DNA from: Pseudomonadota bacterium | GTDB taxonomy: Bacteria > Pseudomonadota > Gammaproteobacteria > Burkholderiales > Rhodocyclaceae | Assembly (NCBI GenBank): GCA_018240785.1 | Contig: JAFEFC010000006.1 | Location: 1-64,000, forward strand | Length of the DNA stretch: 64,000 bases | Direction of reading: 5' to 3' | In this document: in pieces, positions 35,664 to 44,743 of the stretch | Position numbering within the stretch: position 1 is the first letter of the stretch | Layout: each line of letters begins with the position of its first letter | The notes under the pieces: model-generated | Seen by the model: only the letters and a program-made list of their open reading frames with translations | What the model was told of the DNA's origin: nothing | Database searches by the model: none | Program-made: the position numbers and the translations under genes

Positions 35664-37106
35664 TCACTCGGCGCGCAGGGGCTCTGCGCGACGAGTTCCG
35701 ACGGTGGAGCGCACGGCAATCAGCAGCGCGGTCAGCACGAAGCCACCGGCGACGGCGAAGGCTGCCGCGAGGCCGGAGGTGGCCGCTTGCGGAGCGAGCG
35801 AAGTGAAGTCGGAGGCGCCCGCGCCCAAGGAGAAGACCGCGCCCATGAAGGACGCGCCGGTGATCAGCCCGATGTTGCGCGACAGGTTGAGCAGGCCGGA
35901 GACGAGCCCGCGCTGGTCGGCGCTGCTGCGGGTCATCACCGCGGTGTTGTTCGCCGCCTGGAACAGCGCATAGCCGGAGGTGATGACGGCCAGCGCGCCG
36001 ACATAACCCGGCAGCCCTACGCTAGCCGACAGCATGGGCAACGCAAGAGCGCCCAGTGTCATCGCCCCCAGGCCGGCGATGGTCATCCGTTGCGCGCCCA
36101 AGAGATCTACCAGCCGCCCGGCGGGCATGCCCGAGAGCGCAGCCACCAGCGGGCCGCTCGACATCACCAGGCCGACCCGCGCCGCATCCAGGGCGAAGAC
36201 ACTGGCAAGGTAGAACGGGCCCACGACCAGCGTCGCCATGACCACCGCGGTGACCAGGGCGCTCATCGCGAACCCAGCGCCGAGCGCGCCCTGGCGGAAC
36301 AGCCCCGGCCGCACGAGCGGCGCCTGCGCCCGCGCTTCGACCCGGAGGAACAGCGCGCCGCCGACGATGGCCGCGAGCAGCAGCGCGCCATTGACGGCCC
36401 CGAAACGCCCCTTGCCGAGTGTCATTGCCAGCGCATAGGCCGCGAGCGTCATGGCCAGGACAACCACGCCAGCCTTGTCGAACGGCGGCCGCGCGGCCGC
36501 GGCGCAGCGGGCATCAGCCGGCAGGGCGCGCAGCGCCAGGACCAGCGTCGCCACGCCGAGCGGGAGCTTGATCAGGAAGATCGCCTGCCAGCCACCGACG
36601 GCGATGAGCATCCCGCCCAGCGTCGGCCCCAGCGCCGTGCCCACCGCGGACATGGTGCCCAGCAAGCCCATGGCGTGGCCGGTGCTCTCCTTGGGTATGG
36701 CCTCGCCCACCAGCGCCATCGTGAGCGCCATCATGATGGCTGCCCCCGCGCCCTGGAGCGCGCGCGCCGCGATCAGCCACCCCAGGCCGGGTGCTGCGCT
36801 GCACAGCACGGAGGCCGCGGTGAACACGGCGATGCCGACGAGCAGCAGTCGGCGCCGGCCGATGACATCGCCCAGGCGCCCGACGCCGACGATCGTGCTG
36901 GTGATGGCGAGCAGGTAGGCCAGCACCACCCACTGCACCGCCTGGAAGGATGCATCGAAGGACTTCGCCAGCGTCGGCAGCGCCACGTTGGCGATGCTGG
37001 TGCCGAGCGAGGACAGCAACATGGACAGCGACAGGCTGGCCAGCGCCCAGCGCGCGGCGGCGTTCTGCGGCGCCTTCGCGCCAGGCGGATGATCAGAGTT
37101 GCTCAT
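35664..37106 (-). CDS. MFS transporter, EmrB/QacA-like
   Basis: A 480-residue membrane protein of the multidrug efflux type. ANVALPTLAKSFDASFQAVQ and GRLGDVIGRRRLLLVG (motif A) mark it, with around 14 predicted helices. It converges on the other MFS gene and is divergent from a LysR gene at 37384, whose product is the likely regulator. A dedicated role in the catabolic pathway is not evident; no palindromic operator lies in its promoter region. Confidence 0.87.
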   Translation of the reverse strand: MSNSDHPPGAKAPQNAAARWALASLSLSMLLSSLGTSIANVALPTLAKSFDASFQAVQWVVLAYLLAITSTIVGVGRLGDVIGRRRLLLVGIAVFTAASVLCSAAPGLGWLIAARALQGAGAAIMMALTMALVGEAIPKESTGHAMGLLGTMSAVGTALGPTLGGMLIAVGGWQAIFLIKLPLGVATLVLALRALPADARCAAAARPPFDKAGVVVLAMTLAAYALAMTLGKGRFGAVNGALLLAAIVGGALFLRVEARAQAPLVRPGLFRQGALGAGFAMSALVTAVVMATLVVGPFYLASVFALDAARVGLVMSSGPLVAALSGMPAGRLVDLLGAQRMTIAGLGAMTLGALALPMLSASVGLPGYVGALAVITSGYALFQAANNTAVMTRSSADQRGLVSGLLNLSRNIGLITGASFMGAVFSLGAGASDFTSLAPQAATSGLAAAFAVAGGFVLTALLIAVRSTVGTRRAEPLRAE

Positions 37107-37383
37107 GACAAGCTCCTGCCGCGCACGAGGGGCTCGATGGCGGCTCGGGAGCCGTCGGCGCCGGCGTTACGCGCTAAGGTGTGCGCCTTGCCGACGGGCG
37201 CGACGCACCCGCCGACATCCTCTCGATTTGCCCGACCGGGCACGCCTTTCCAATCCATTCTTCGGCTCCTCGAACACGATGTCTGGATGGTAGAAAGGCG
37301 GCCAGCAAGGCGGAAGACGCACGGTTTGCATTGAATTAGTGCATGAAACGCCATGTATTCAGATGCCGTGCTATGGTGCACGC

Positions 37384-38280
37384 ATGTCAAGGCCCGATTT
37401 CAACCTGCTCCTCACGCTGGACGTGCTGCTGACCGAAGGCAACGTGGCACGCGCGGCCGAGCGCCTGCGGCTCAGCCCCTCGGCCATGAGCCGCGCGCTG
37501 GCGCGCCTGCGCGAGACGACCGGCGATCCACTGCTGGTCCGTGCAGGACGCGGGCTCGTGCCCACGCCGCGCGCGCTGGAACTGCGGGAGAAGGTGAGCG
37601 AACTGGTGCAGGACATGGAAGCTGCGCTACGTCCGGCGGAAAAACCCGATCTGGCGACGCTCGAACGCAGCTTCACCCTGCGCGCCAGCGAAGGCTTCGT
37701 CGAGAACTTCGGCCCGTCGCTGCTGGCCCGCGTGGCCGAGGCGGCGCCGGGCATCCGCCTCGGCTTCGTGCCCAAACTCGACCGCGACAGCAGCGCGCTG
37801 CGCGACGGCACGGTCGATCTGGAAACCGGCGTTCTGGGCAGCGGCATGGGTCCCGAGATTCGTGTGCAGGCGCTGTTCCGCGACCGCTTCATCGGCGTGG
37901 TGCGCGCCGGGCACCCGCTATGTCACACGGAGATCACCCCTTCCTCATTCGCCGCGGGGCGGCATATCGGCCTCTCGCGGCGCGGCATGCCGCATGGCCC
38001 GGTCGACGAGGCGCTGGCTGTCCTGAGTCTGCAGCGCAAGGTCGTCACCACCGTCGGCGGCTTTTCGACTGCCGTGGCGCTGGCGCGGGCCTCGGACTTG
38101 ATCGCCAGCGTGCCCGAACGCCACACCGGAAACCTGCGCGACGGCATGTACTCGTTTGTCCTGCCCTTCCCCGCTCCCGAGATTACCGTGTCCTTGTTCT
38201 GGCACCCGAGGCTGCACGGAGACCCGGTGCATCGCTGGCTTCGGGGGGTGATATTGGATGTCTGTGAGCCCCCTCGGTAA
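37384..38280 (+). CDS. LysR-family transcriptional regulator
   Basis: A 298-residue LysR protein. The N-terminal winged helix-turn-helix reads GNVARAAERLRLSPSAMSRA, close to NodD/LinR-like regulators with an N-terminal DFNLLLTLDVLL; the rest is the substrate-binding domain. Start ATG 37384 matches the family N-terminus; an upstream ATG at 37339 would add 15 unlikely residues. It is divergent from the MFS exporter gene at 37106 and most likely controls it. Confidence 0.88.
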   Translation: MSRPDFNLLLTLDVLLTEGNVARAAERLRLSPSAMSRALARLRETTGDPLLVRAGRGLVPTPRALELREKVSELVQDMEAALRPAEKPDLATLERSFTLRASEGFVENFGPSLLARVAEAAPGIRLGFVPKLDRDSSALRDGTVDLETGVLGSGMGPEIRVQALFRDRFIGVVRAGHPLCHTEITPSSFAAGRHIGLSRRGMPHGPVDEALAVLSLQRKVVTTVGGFSTAVALARASDLIASVPERHTGNLRDGMYSFVLPFPAPEITVSLFWHPRLHGDPVHRWLRGVILDVCEPPR

Positions 38281-38664
38281 CTCCGGCGGAACACACACGC
38301 CTCAACGGCGACTGGCGCCAGATCGACCCGGGACCGGTGACCTGGAAAACAGAAGAGCCGCCTGCCGTCTGTTGCTGATTACCTGAACGCCGGTCGCCCT
38401 TCCGCCTCGATCCAGAAATCTGGTGCGTCGCCCGGTTCAGATGAACGGCAGCCTACAATTCGTCGGCTCCTGAAGAGCAGCAGCGGTCTGCTTCGGGCCG
38501 GCTCCTCCCATTGGAACCCGCATCCCCATAGCTGCCGTTGACCGCAGCCAAGGCCGGTCCATGACCTGTGGATCCGCCCGAACCGGCGCACCTGCCGATC
38601 CGCCAACTTGTCACCACGATCGCATTGCATTCGTCCACTTCACCGGCATCACGCTACACCGGCA
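38281..38664. other. Intergenic stretch without a recognisable gene
   Basis: About 380 bases between the LysR stop and the AraC stop. Neither strand has a convincing protein frame, and I see no T-tract hairpin, RNA gene or operator copy. A TGAACGG word near 38440 is only part of the palindrome and is not counted. Confidence 0.5.
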
Positions 38665-39453
38665 TCACTCATCCCCGCGCAGCCCCGCAAACTCCCCCGG
38701 CGTCGCGCCGAAATGCTCGCGGAAGCTGGCGATGAAGGCCGACACCGAGTCGTAGCCGCAGGCGATGGCGACGTCGGTGACGCGCTCGCCGGCCTCGAGC
38801 AGGGGCAAGGCGCTGATCAGGCGCAGGCGCTGGCGCCAGAGCCGGAAGTTGAGGCCGGTGTGCTCGCGGAAAAGGCGCGCCAGCGTGCGCTCCGAACACC
38901 CCAGGCGCGCACCCCAGGCGGCCAGCCCGTCGCGCGAACCGGGCTCGGCCTCGAGCGCCTCGCACACCCGGCGCAGGCGCGGCTCCTGCGGCAGTGGCAG
39001 CATCAGCCCGAGCGTGGGTGCGGCGGCGACCTGGTCGAGCAGCACGGCGGCAAGCCGGCCGCCCGCCCCGTGCTCGTCGTACTCGGCGGGCAAGGCGCCG
39101 AAGGCGCGGATCAACTCACGCAGCAGGGGACTCACCGCGAGCACGCGGCAGCCGCCCTGCGCGCCGGGCAGGGCGGCGGGCTCGATGTACAGGCTGCGGA
39201 TCTCGGTGTCGGCGGAGCAGCGCACCTGATGCGCGACGCCCGCGGGAATCCACACCGCGCGCTGCGGTGGCGCGATGAAGCGCCCGCTGTCGGTGCGCAC
39301 GTCGAGGACGCCCGCGACCGCATACGCGAACTGGACCCAGGGATGGGCATGACGATAGCCGAGCGCGCGATTGGCCACCGACTCCGCGTGGCCGAAGACC
39401 GCTCGCGGCAGGGCGGCGAGCCCGGCAAGGTCATCGTGCGGATTGGGCCTCAT
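38665..39453 (-). CDS. AraC-family transcriptional regulator
   Basis: A 262-residue regulator. The N-terminal cupin-like sensor has HAHPWVQFAYAVAGVLDVRT and RAVWIPAGVAHQVR. The C-terminal AraC DNA-binding domain has LGCSERTLARLFREHTGLNF and VTDVAIACGYDSVSAFIASF. It is divergent from the BASS-type transporter gene 187 bases away and so is its probable regulator. Confidence 0.92.
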   Translation of the reverse strand: MRPNPHDDLAGLAALPRAVFGHAESVANRALGYRHAHPWVQFAYAVAGVLDVRTDSGRFIAPPQRAVWIPAGVAHQVRCSADTEIRSLYIEPAALPGAQGGCRVLAVSPLLRELIRAFGALPAEYDEHGAGGRLAAVLLDQVAAAPTLGLMLPLPQEPRLRRVCEALEAEPGSRDGLAAWGARLGCSERTLARLFREHTGLNFRLWRQRLRLISALPLLEAGERVTDVAIACGYDSVSAFIASFREHFGATPGEFAGLRGDE

Positions 39454-39557
39454 GTCTGGTTGGCGATATTGACTGTGTGTTTGGCGCTAGTCGGAAGTAT
39501 CGCCCTCCGTTAGGCTTCTTCACAAGCGCGCAGGCTTCGCAGCCTGGCCGCCCTGCC

Positions 39558-39618
39558 CGTCACCCCTTCCCGCTCTCCATCGCCCCTTCCCGCTCTTCTC
39601 CACCCTCTCCCGCTCATT
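39558..39618. repeat. Three short direct repeats of CCCTTCCCGCTC type
   Basis: Three imperfect copies (two CCCTTCCCGCTCT and one CCCTCTCCCGCTC) occur every 18-20 bases just before the transporter start. They are pyrimidine-rich and could be regulator half-sites or simple slippage products. Confidence 0.4.
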
Positions 39619-39640
39619 CCCTACCCAGCCCCGGATCGAC

Positions 39641-40636
39641 ATGAACCTCCTGACACTCCTCTTCGATCGCTTCACGATGATGCTCACCGCCGTCGTGGTG
39701 CTCGCCACCGTCCTGCCCGCACAGGGCGCGTTCGCCGTGTTCTTCGACGGCCTCACCTACGCGGGCATCGCGCTGCTGTTCTTCCTGCACGGCGCCCGCC
39801 TGTCGCGCCGTGCGATCATCGACGGGGCGATGCACTGGCGGCTCCACCTGCTGGTGTTCCTGTGCACCTTCGCGCTGTTTCCGCTGCTCGGCCTCGCCCT
39901 CGGGCCGGTGCTACGTCCGCTGCTGGGCGACGGGCTCTGGCTGGGCATGCTCTACCTGTGCCTGCTGCCGGGCACGGTGCAGTCGGCCATCGCCTTCACC
40001 TCGATCGCGCGCGGCAACCTTCCGGCGGCGGTGTGCGCGGCATCGGCATCGAGCCTGGTCGGCATCGTGCTCACGCCGCTGCTCGCCGGCCTGGTACTGG
40101 GCAGTACTGGGGCGGGCGTGCCGCTCGGGGAAGCCGTCCTGAAGATCGGCGTGCAGTTGCTGCTGCCCTTCGCCGCCGGCCATGCGCTGCGGCCGTGGAT
40201 CGGCGACTGGGTGGCGCGCCGGCAGCGCTGGCTGCGGGTGGTCGACCAGGGGTCGATCCTGCTCGTGGTCTATACCGCCTTCGGTGCGGCGGTGCTCGAC
40301 GGGCTGTGGCGCGTCGTTCCGCCGTCGGCGCTGGCGCAGCTGGTGGTGTGCTGCGTGGTGCTGCTCGCGCTGGTGCTGCTCGCCACCACCTCGCTCGCCC
40401 GCCTGTTCGGCTTCGATGTCGAGGACGAGATCACGATCGTGTTCTGCGGCTCGAAGAAGAGCATGGCGACCGGCGTGCCGATGGCGCAGATCATCTTCAG
40501 CGGCGGCGCGGCGGGCCTCGCCATCCTGCCGCTGATGGTGTTCCACCAGATCCAGTTGATGGTGTGCGCCGTGATGGCGCGGCGGTACGCCGAGCGCGAC
40601 CAGCCGGCCTTCGCCGGGCAGCGCGCCGCACGATGA
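39641..40636 (+). CDS. BASS/SBF-like transporter (YfeH type)
   Basis: A 331-residue inner-membrane protein with about 10 hydrophobic helices of the bile acid:sodium symporter-like superfamily. LPGTVQSAIAFTSIARGNLP and FCGSKKSMATGVPMAQIIF are characteristic of the SBF-like group that includes YfeH. The family name does not prove bile acid transport; many members move other organic anions. Its regulator is probably the divergent AraC protein. Confidence 0.88.
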   Translation: MNLLTLLFDRFTMMLTAVVVLATVLPAQGAFAVFFDGLTYAGIALLFFLHGARLSRRAIIDGAMHWRLHLLVFLCTFALFPLLGLALGPVLRPLLGDGLWLGMLYLCLLPGTVQSAIAFTSIARGNLPAAVCAASASSLVGIVLTPLLAGLVLGSTGAGVPLGEAVLKIGVQLLLPFAAGHALRPWIGDWVARRQRWLRVVDQGSILLVVYTAFGAAVLDGLWRVVPPSALAQLVVCCVVLLALVLLATTSLARLFGFDVEDEITIVFCGSKKSMATGVPMAQIIFSGGAAGLAILPLMVFHQIQLMVCAVMARRYAERDQPAFAGQRAAR

Positions 40637-40643
40637 GGGCGAA

Positions 40644-40680
40644 GGCGGCGCCGCGCGCCCGAGTCGGGCGCGGCGCCGCC
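40644..40680. terminator. Strong GC hairpin between convergent genes
   Basis: GGCGGCGCCGCG plus CCCGA pairs with TCGGGCGCGGCGCCGCC, about 17 bp with a two-base bulge. It fills the gap between the convergent transporter and SDR genes. No T tract on either side, so it may act as a two-way transcript barrier. Confidence 0.4.
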
Positions 40681-40683
40681 TGG

Positions 40684-41487
40684 TCAGTGCTGCTCGCCGC
40701 TATTGGCCGCAGCGAGGAAGGCCGGCCGCTCGCCGCCGCCATGCAGCAGCAGGTTGGTGCCGGCGAAGTAGGCCGCCATCGGCGAGCCGGCATACAGGCA
40801 GGCGTTGGCGATGTCGTCCGGCGTGGCCATGCGGCCGGCGGGGATGGTGGCGCCGACGGCGGCAATGCCGGCCTCGTCGCCATAGTGCAGGTGGGCCTGC
40901 TCGGTCTGCACCAGCCCCGGGCTGATCGCGAGCACGCGCACCCTGGGCGCCCACTCCACCGCGAGCGAGGACGCCAGCGACAGCACGCCGGCCTTGGCCG
41001 CGCCATAGGCGGCGGTGCCCGGCGAGGGGCGCGAGGCGGCGACGCTGCCCACGAAGATGATCACGCCGCCTTCGGCCTGCTCCTGCATCAGCGCATTGGC
41101 CTGCTGGGCGACGTTGAGAGGGGCGATCAGGTTGAGGCGGATGATGCCTTCGTGGAAGCGCGGCGAGGCCTTGTCGGCGAGCGCGAAGGGCGCGCCGCCG
41201 GCGTTGTTGACCAGCACGTCGAGGCGGCCGAAGCGCTCGCGGATGGCCGCGAACAGGGCCTGCAGCGACTCGATGTCGCGCACGTCGGCGGGGATGAAGT
41301 CGGCCGCTCTGCCGCCGGCCTCGGGCAGCACTTCGGGCGCGTTGCGGCCGCAGACGACCACCGTCGCGCCCGCGGCGAGGAAGCCGCGCGCGATGCCGGC
41401 GCCGATACCCTTGGTGCCGCCGGTCACGAGCACGACCTTGCCGCGGTAATCGAGCGCCGCGGCGCCCGTCGAAGCCTGATTGTTCAT
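40684..41487 (-). CDS. Short-chain dehydrogenase/reductase
   Basis: A 267-residue classical SDR: VTGGTKGIGAGIA cofactor loop, NNAGG, Ser in IFVGSVAAS and YGAAK active-site pair. I use ATG 41487, which has GGAG six bases upstream; a GTG 12 bases earlier is the other option. Divergent from the enoyl-CoA hydratase gene, with a palindromic operator between them, so it belongs to the same regulon as the F420 genes. Confidence 0.88.
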   Translation of the reverse strand: MNNQASTGAAALDYRGKVVLVTGGTKGIGAGIARGFLAAGATVVVCGRNAPEVLPEAGGRAADFIPADVRDIESLQALFAAIRERFGRLDVLVNNAGGAPFALADKASPRFHEGIIRLNLIAPLNVAQQANALMQEQAEGGVIIFVGSVAASRPSPGTAAYGAAKAGVLSLASSLAVEWAPRVRVLAISPGLVQTEQAHLHYGDEAGIAAVGATIPAGRMATPDDIANACLYAGSPMAAYFAGTNLLLHGGGERPAFLAAANSGEQH

Positions 41488-41545
41488 GCACTGCTCCACG
41501 ATGTTCGGATGCCTGCGAGTCTAGGGGCGCCACCGGCGCCATTCT

Positions 41546-41561
41546 TCGTCTGAACGGACGA
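41546..41561. promoter_or_regulatory. 16-bp palindromic operator, site 4
   Basis: TCGTCTGAACGGACGA, identical over 16 bases to site 2 at 33892, in the promoter gap between the SDR (41487, minus) and the enoyl-CoA hydratase (41661, plus). Confidence 0.68.
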
Positions 41562-41660
41562 TGAGCGGCTTGCGTGTACGACCGAACATGCATCCCATCC
41601 CCTTCCCCGGTTGCCGCGCCCGCACGGGCCGTCGCACGCCGGGGCGTTCCTGGAGGCTCC

Positions 41661-42464
41661 ATGACCACAGACCCGACATCGCCGTCCGCAATCGCTTCGC
41701 CCCTGCTGCTCGAACGCCTCGATGGCGGCGTCGCGCTGCTGCGCCTGAACCGCCCGCAGGCCACCAACGCCCTGTCGCTCGAGCTGCAGGCCCTGCTGTC
41801 GCAGCGCTTCACCGAACTGGCGGCCGACGACACGGTGCGCTGCATCGTGCTCACCGGCGGCGAGAAGGTGTTCGCGGCCGGTGGCGACATCACCAGCATG
41901 GCCGGCGTCGGCCCGATCGAGATCACCCAGCGCCACACCGAGCGCGTGTGGGGCCCGATCCAGCACTGCCCCAAGCCGGTGATCGCCGCGGTATGCGGCT
42001 ACGCCTACGGCGGCGGCTGCGAGCTGGCGATGCTGGCCGACATCATCGTCGCCGGCGAGGGCGCGCGCTTCTGCCAGCCGGAGATCCGTATCGGCATCAT
42101 GCCCGGCATCGGCGGCACCCAGCGCCTGGTGCGCGCGGTGGGCAAGGTCAAGGCGATGCGCATGGCGCTCACCGGCAAGCCGATCACCGCGCACGAGGCG
42201 TGGACCGCCGGCCTGGTGAGCGACCTGGTGCCCGACGACCAGGTGATCCCGACCGCGATCGAACTGGCGCGCACCGTTGCCGCGATGCCGCCGCTCGCCG
42301 CCGAGCAGATCAAGGAATGCATCCTGCTGGGCATGGATGCCCCGCTCGAGACCGCGCTGGCGATGGAGCGCCGCGCAAACGCCCTCCTCTTCGCCTCGCG
42401 CGACCAGAAGGAAGGCATGCAGGCCTTCATCGAGAAGAGGCCGCCGCAGTTCGAGGGGCGCTGA
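41661..42464 (+). CDS. Enoyl-CoA hydratase/isomerase family protein
   Basis: A 267-residue crotonase. The oxyanion-hole region is AAGGDI near residue 72 and GYAYGGGCELAMLAD near residue 115. The acidic residues of the hydratase site show as CQPEIRIG (Glu) near 143. The ATG has GGAGG four bases upstream. It is followed after 109 bases by an SDR on the same strand, which would suit hydration followed by oxidation of a 3-hydroxyacyl-CoA. Confidence 0.9.
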   Translation: MTTDPTSPSAIASPLLLERLDGGVALLRLNRPQATNALSLELQALLSQRFTELAADDTVRCIVLTGGEKVFAAGGDITSMAGVGPIEITQRHTERVWGPIQHCPKPVIAAVCGYAYGGGCELAMLADIIVAGEGARFCQPEIRIGIMPGIGGTQRLVRAVGKVKAMRMALTGKPITAHEAWTAGLVSDLVPDDQVIPTAIELARTVAAMPPLAAEQIKECILLGMDAPLETALAMERRANALLFASRDQKEGMQAFIEKRPPQFEGR

Positions 42465-42573
42465 AGCTCGGCAGGCGCTAGCCGATGCCGCCCGGCACCG
42501 GCTGCGCCCGCCCGATTCCGCCTCCGCCACTCCGCCCACCCCCGTTTTCCACACCTGACAGGAACACCGCGCC

Positions 42574-43365
42574 ATGTCCGATTCGCCCCTGACCCAAGCC
42601 TCCCCCGCCCCCAATGCCCCCCTGTTCCGCCTCGACGGCTGCGTCGCCATCGTCACCGGCGCCGGCCGCGGCATGGGCCGCGGCGTGGCCGAGACCCTGG
42701 CCCGCCAGGGCGCCACGGTCGCGATCAACGACTTCTTCCCCGAGCGCGCCGAGGCCGCCGCTGCCGAGCTGCGCGCGGCCGGCCTCAAGGCCCTCGCCGC
42801 GCCTGCCGACGTGACCGACTACGAGGCGGTGCAGAAGATGGTGGCCGCCGTGCGCGAACAGGCCGGGATCGTGGACGTGTATGTGTCGAATGCCGGCGTG
42901 CCCACCTCGGGCATGGGCTACGGCAAGTTCATCGAGTCGAAGCCGGAGGACTGGGAGCGCTTCGTGAAGCTCAACATGTACGGGCTGATGAACGGCTGCC
43001 ACGCCGTGCTGCCGGGCATGATCGAGAAGAAGTGGGGCCGCATCGTGGCGATCACCTCCGAATCCTGGCGCGCCGCGGTGCCGATGGGCATCGCCGCCTA
43101 CGCCGCCTCGAAGGCGGGCGTGGTCGGTTTCGTGCGCCAGCTCGCCGCCGAGGTCGGGCGCAAGGGCGTGAATGTGAATGCGCTGTCGCTCGGCACGATG
43201 AACAACTGGGAAGGCTCGGAGGAGCTGGCGCGCAAGAACTGCATCATCCCGCGTGCCGGCTCGCCCGCCGACGTCGGCGCCGGCGTGGCCTACCTGGCCT
43301 CGCGCGAAGCCGAGTGGGTGACCGGCCAGATCGTGCCGCTGAACGGGGGCGGTATCACCGCCTGA
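42574..43365 (+). CDS. Short-chain dehydrogenase/reductase
   Basis: A 263-residue classical SDR with VTGAGRGMGRG, NAGVPTSG, Ser in ITSESW and YAASK. GGA upstream of ATG. It follows the enoyl-CoA hydratase and probably acts on the next step of the same chain, although the substrate is unknown. A hairpin (43378-43408) follows the stop. Confidence 0.88.
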   Translation: MSDSPLTQASPAPNAPLFRLDGCVAIVTGAGRGMGRGVAETLARQGATVAINDFFPERAEAAAAELRAAGLKALAAPADVTDYEAVQKMVAAVREQAGIVDVYVSNAGVPTSGMGYGKFIESKPEDWERFVKLNMYGLMNGCHAVLPGMIEKKWGRIVAITSESWRAAVPMGIAAYAASKAGVVGFVRQLAAEVGRKGVNVNALSLGTMNNWEGSEELARKNCIIPRAGSPADVGAGVAYLASREAEWVTGQIVPLNGGGITA

Positions 43366-43377
43366 TGCAATCGGACG

Positions 43378-43408
43378 GCGCCCGCGGCCCACATTGGGCG
43401 GCGGGCGC
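43378..43408. terminator. GC hairpin between convergent genes
   Basis: A 13-bp stem with one mismatch and a five-base loop (ACATT) sits between the SDR end and the NADH:flavin oxidoreductase end. No T tract. A two-way terminator or transcript stabiliser is possible. Confidence 0.4.
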
Positions 43409-43470
43409 GCGGAACGCGAGCGGGAATAAGCACGGAGACAGGGCCCGAAGACAGGGCCCGGAGACGGTGC

Positions 43471-44697
43471 TCAGGAGGAGGCCCGCACCTGGTTCAAGGC
43501 AACATCGTTCGGCGGGTTCAGCACGCACATCGTGCCCGCCGGGTGATAGATGTAGGGCACGCAGCGGTTGCAGTTGATGCAGCCGGAAGCCTTGAGCTCG
43601 CCGCTCTGGAACTTGTTGATGAGCTGCGAATCGTGGATCAGCGGCCGCGCCATCACCACCGCATCGAAGCCCTCGGCCATGGCCTGTTCGGCGTTGGCGA
43701 GCGAGCGCGCACCGCCCAGGTAGCCCAGCGGAATGTCGACCGCGGCGCGGATGCGGCGCGAGTGCTCAAGGAAATACATCTCGCGGAACTGCACCCTGGG
43801 CGTGCCGAATTGCGACAGCTTCATCATCAGCCCAGTGAGCCAGCTGCCCTTGAGCACCTTCTTCATCTCGTCCATGTCGAAGTTGCTGCCGAACATGAAC
43901 CAGCCCGACTCGATGTTGCGCCCGCCCGACAGCACCAGCAGGTCGGCGCCGGCCTCCTGCAGCAGGCGTGCGGTGACGATGGCGTCGTCGACCGTGGCGC
44001 CGCCCGGCACGCCGTCGGCGACGTTGATCTTGGCCAGCACCGCCATCTGCTTTCCGACCTTCTCCTTGACCCGGCGCAGAACCTCGACCGGAAAACGGGC
44101 ACGATTCTCCGCGCTGCCGCCGTACTCGTCCTTGCGCTTGTTGGAGAGCGGCGAGATGAACTGGTTGAGCAGGTAGCCATGGCCCATGTGGATCTCGACC
44201 GCGTCGAAGCCGGCCTGGCGGCACAGCTCGGCGGCGTCGACGAACTGCTGGATGACCAGATCCATGTCGGCGCGGGTCATCGCGCGCTGGAAGAAGTTGC
44301 CGCGCATCAGGCCGGCCTTGTTGAGGCCGCCCGAGGCGCTCATCGTCGGCCCGTCGACCTTCACCGAGGTGACGAAGGAGCCGCCGTGGGTGAGCTGGTA
44401 GGAGATCGCGCCGCCTTCGGCATGCACCGCGTCTGCGAGCACACGCAGGTCGGGCAGGATCTCCGGCCGCATCCACACCTGGTTGGGCAGGGTGCGCCCC
44501 ACCTTGGCGACGGCGCCGTAGGCGACGGTCGTGAGACCGACGCCACCCGCAGCCATGTCGCGGTGATGCTTGACCAGCGCCTTGGTCGGCGCGCCGTCGA
44601 GCACCATGCCTTCGTTGGCCCCGGCGCGGATGAAGCGGTTGCGCAGGGTGAGCCGTCCCAGCCGCAAGGGCGTGAAGACCGCAGTGGATTCGTTCAT
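43471..44697 (-). CDS. NADH:flavin oxidoreductase, old yellow enzyme family with Fe-S motif
   Basis: A 408-residue TIM-barrel flavoprotein. AVEIHMGHGYLLNQFISPLS and RKDEYGGSAENRARF are typical of the 2,4-dienoyl-CoA reductase/OYE-like group. Near the C-terminus GCINCNRC with a further Cys in HPAGTMC is the 4Fe-4S motif of FadH- and BaiCD-type enzymes. The C-terminal FAD/NAD(P) domain found in FadH is absent, so electrons must come from another protein, or the Cys set is vestigial. The start follows GGAG by 10 bases. The gene is 46 bases downstream of the acyl-CoA synthetase. It could reduce a dienoyl- or enone-type ring intermediate. Confidence 0.85.
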   Translation of the reverse strand: MNESTAVFTPLRLGRLTLRNRFIRAGANEGMVLDGAPTKALVKHHRDMAAGGVGLTTVAYGAVAKVGRTLPNQVWMRPEILPDLRVLADAVHAEGGAISYQLTHGGSFVTSVKVDGPTMSASGGLNKAGLMRGNFFQRAMTRADMDLVIQQFVDAAELCRQAGFDAVEIHMGHGYLLNQFISPLSNKRKDEYGGSAENRARFPVEVLRRVKEKVGKQMAVLAKINVADGVPGGATVDDAIVTARLLQEAGADLLVLSGGRNIESGWFMFGSNFDMDEMKKVLKGSWLTGLMMKLSQFGTPRVQFREMYFLEHSRRIRAAVDIPLGYLGGARSLANAEQAMAEGFDAVVMARPLIHDSQLINKFQSGELKASGCINCNRCVPYIYHPAGTMCVLNPPNDVALNQVRASS

Positions 44698-44743
44698 GGG
44701 CGTCTCGCTCCAGTTCTTCTGTCTGTGCAGCGACGGGCGACCG

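Noticed and set aside
38430-38460. TGAACGG word resembling the palindromic operator
   Set aside because: Only one half agrees, there is no symmetrical partner, and no promoter of the cluster is near.
39641-40636. Bile-acid transporter as proof of bile-acid degradation
   Set aside because: The SBF-like/YfeH group has broad or unknown substrates, and the gene has its own AraC regulator and no copy of the shared palindrome.
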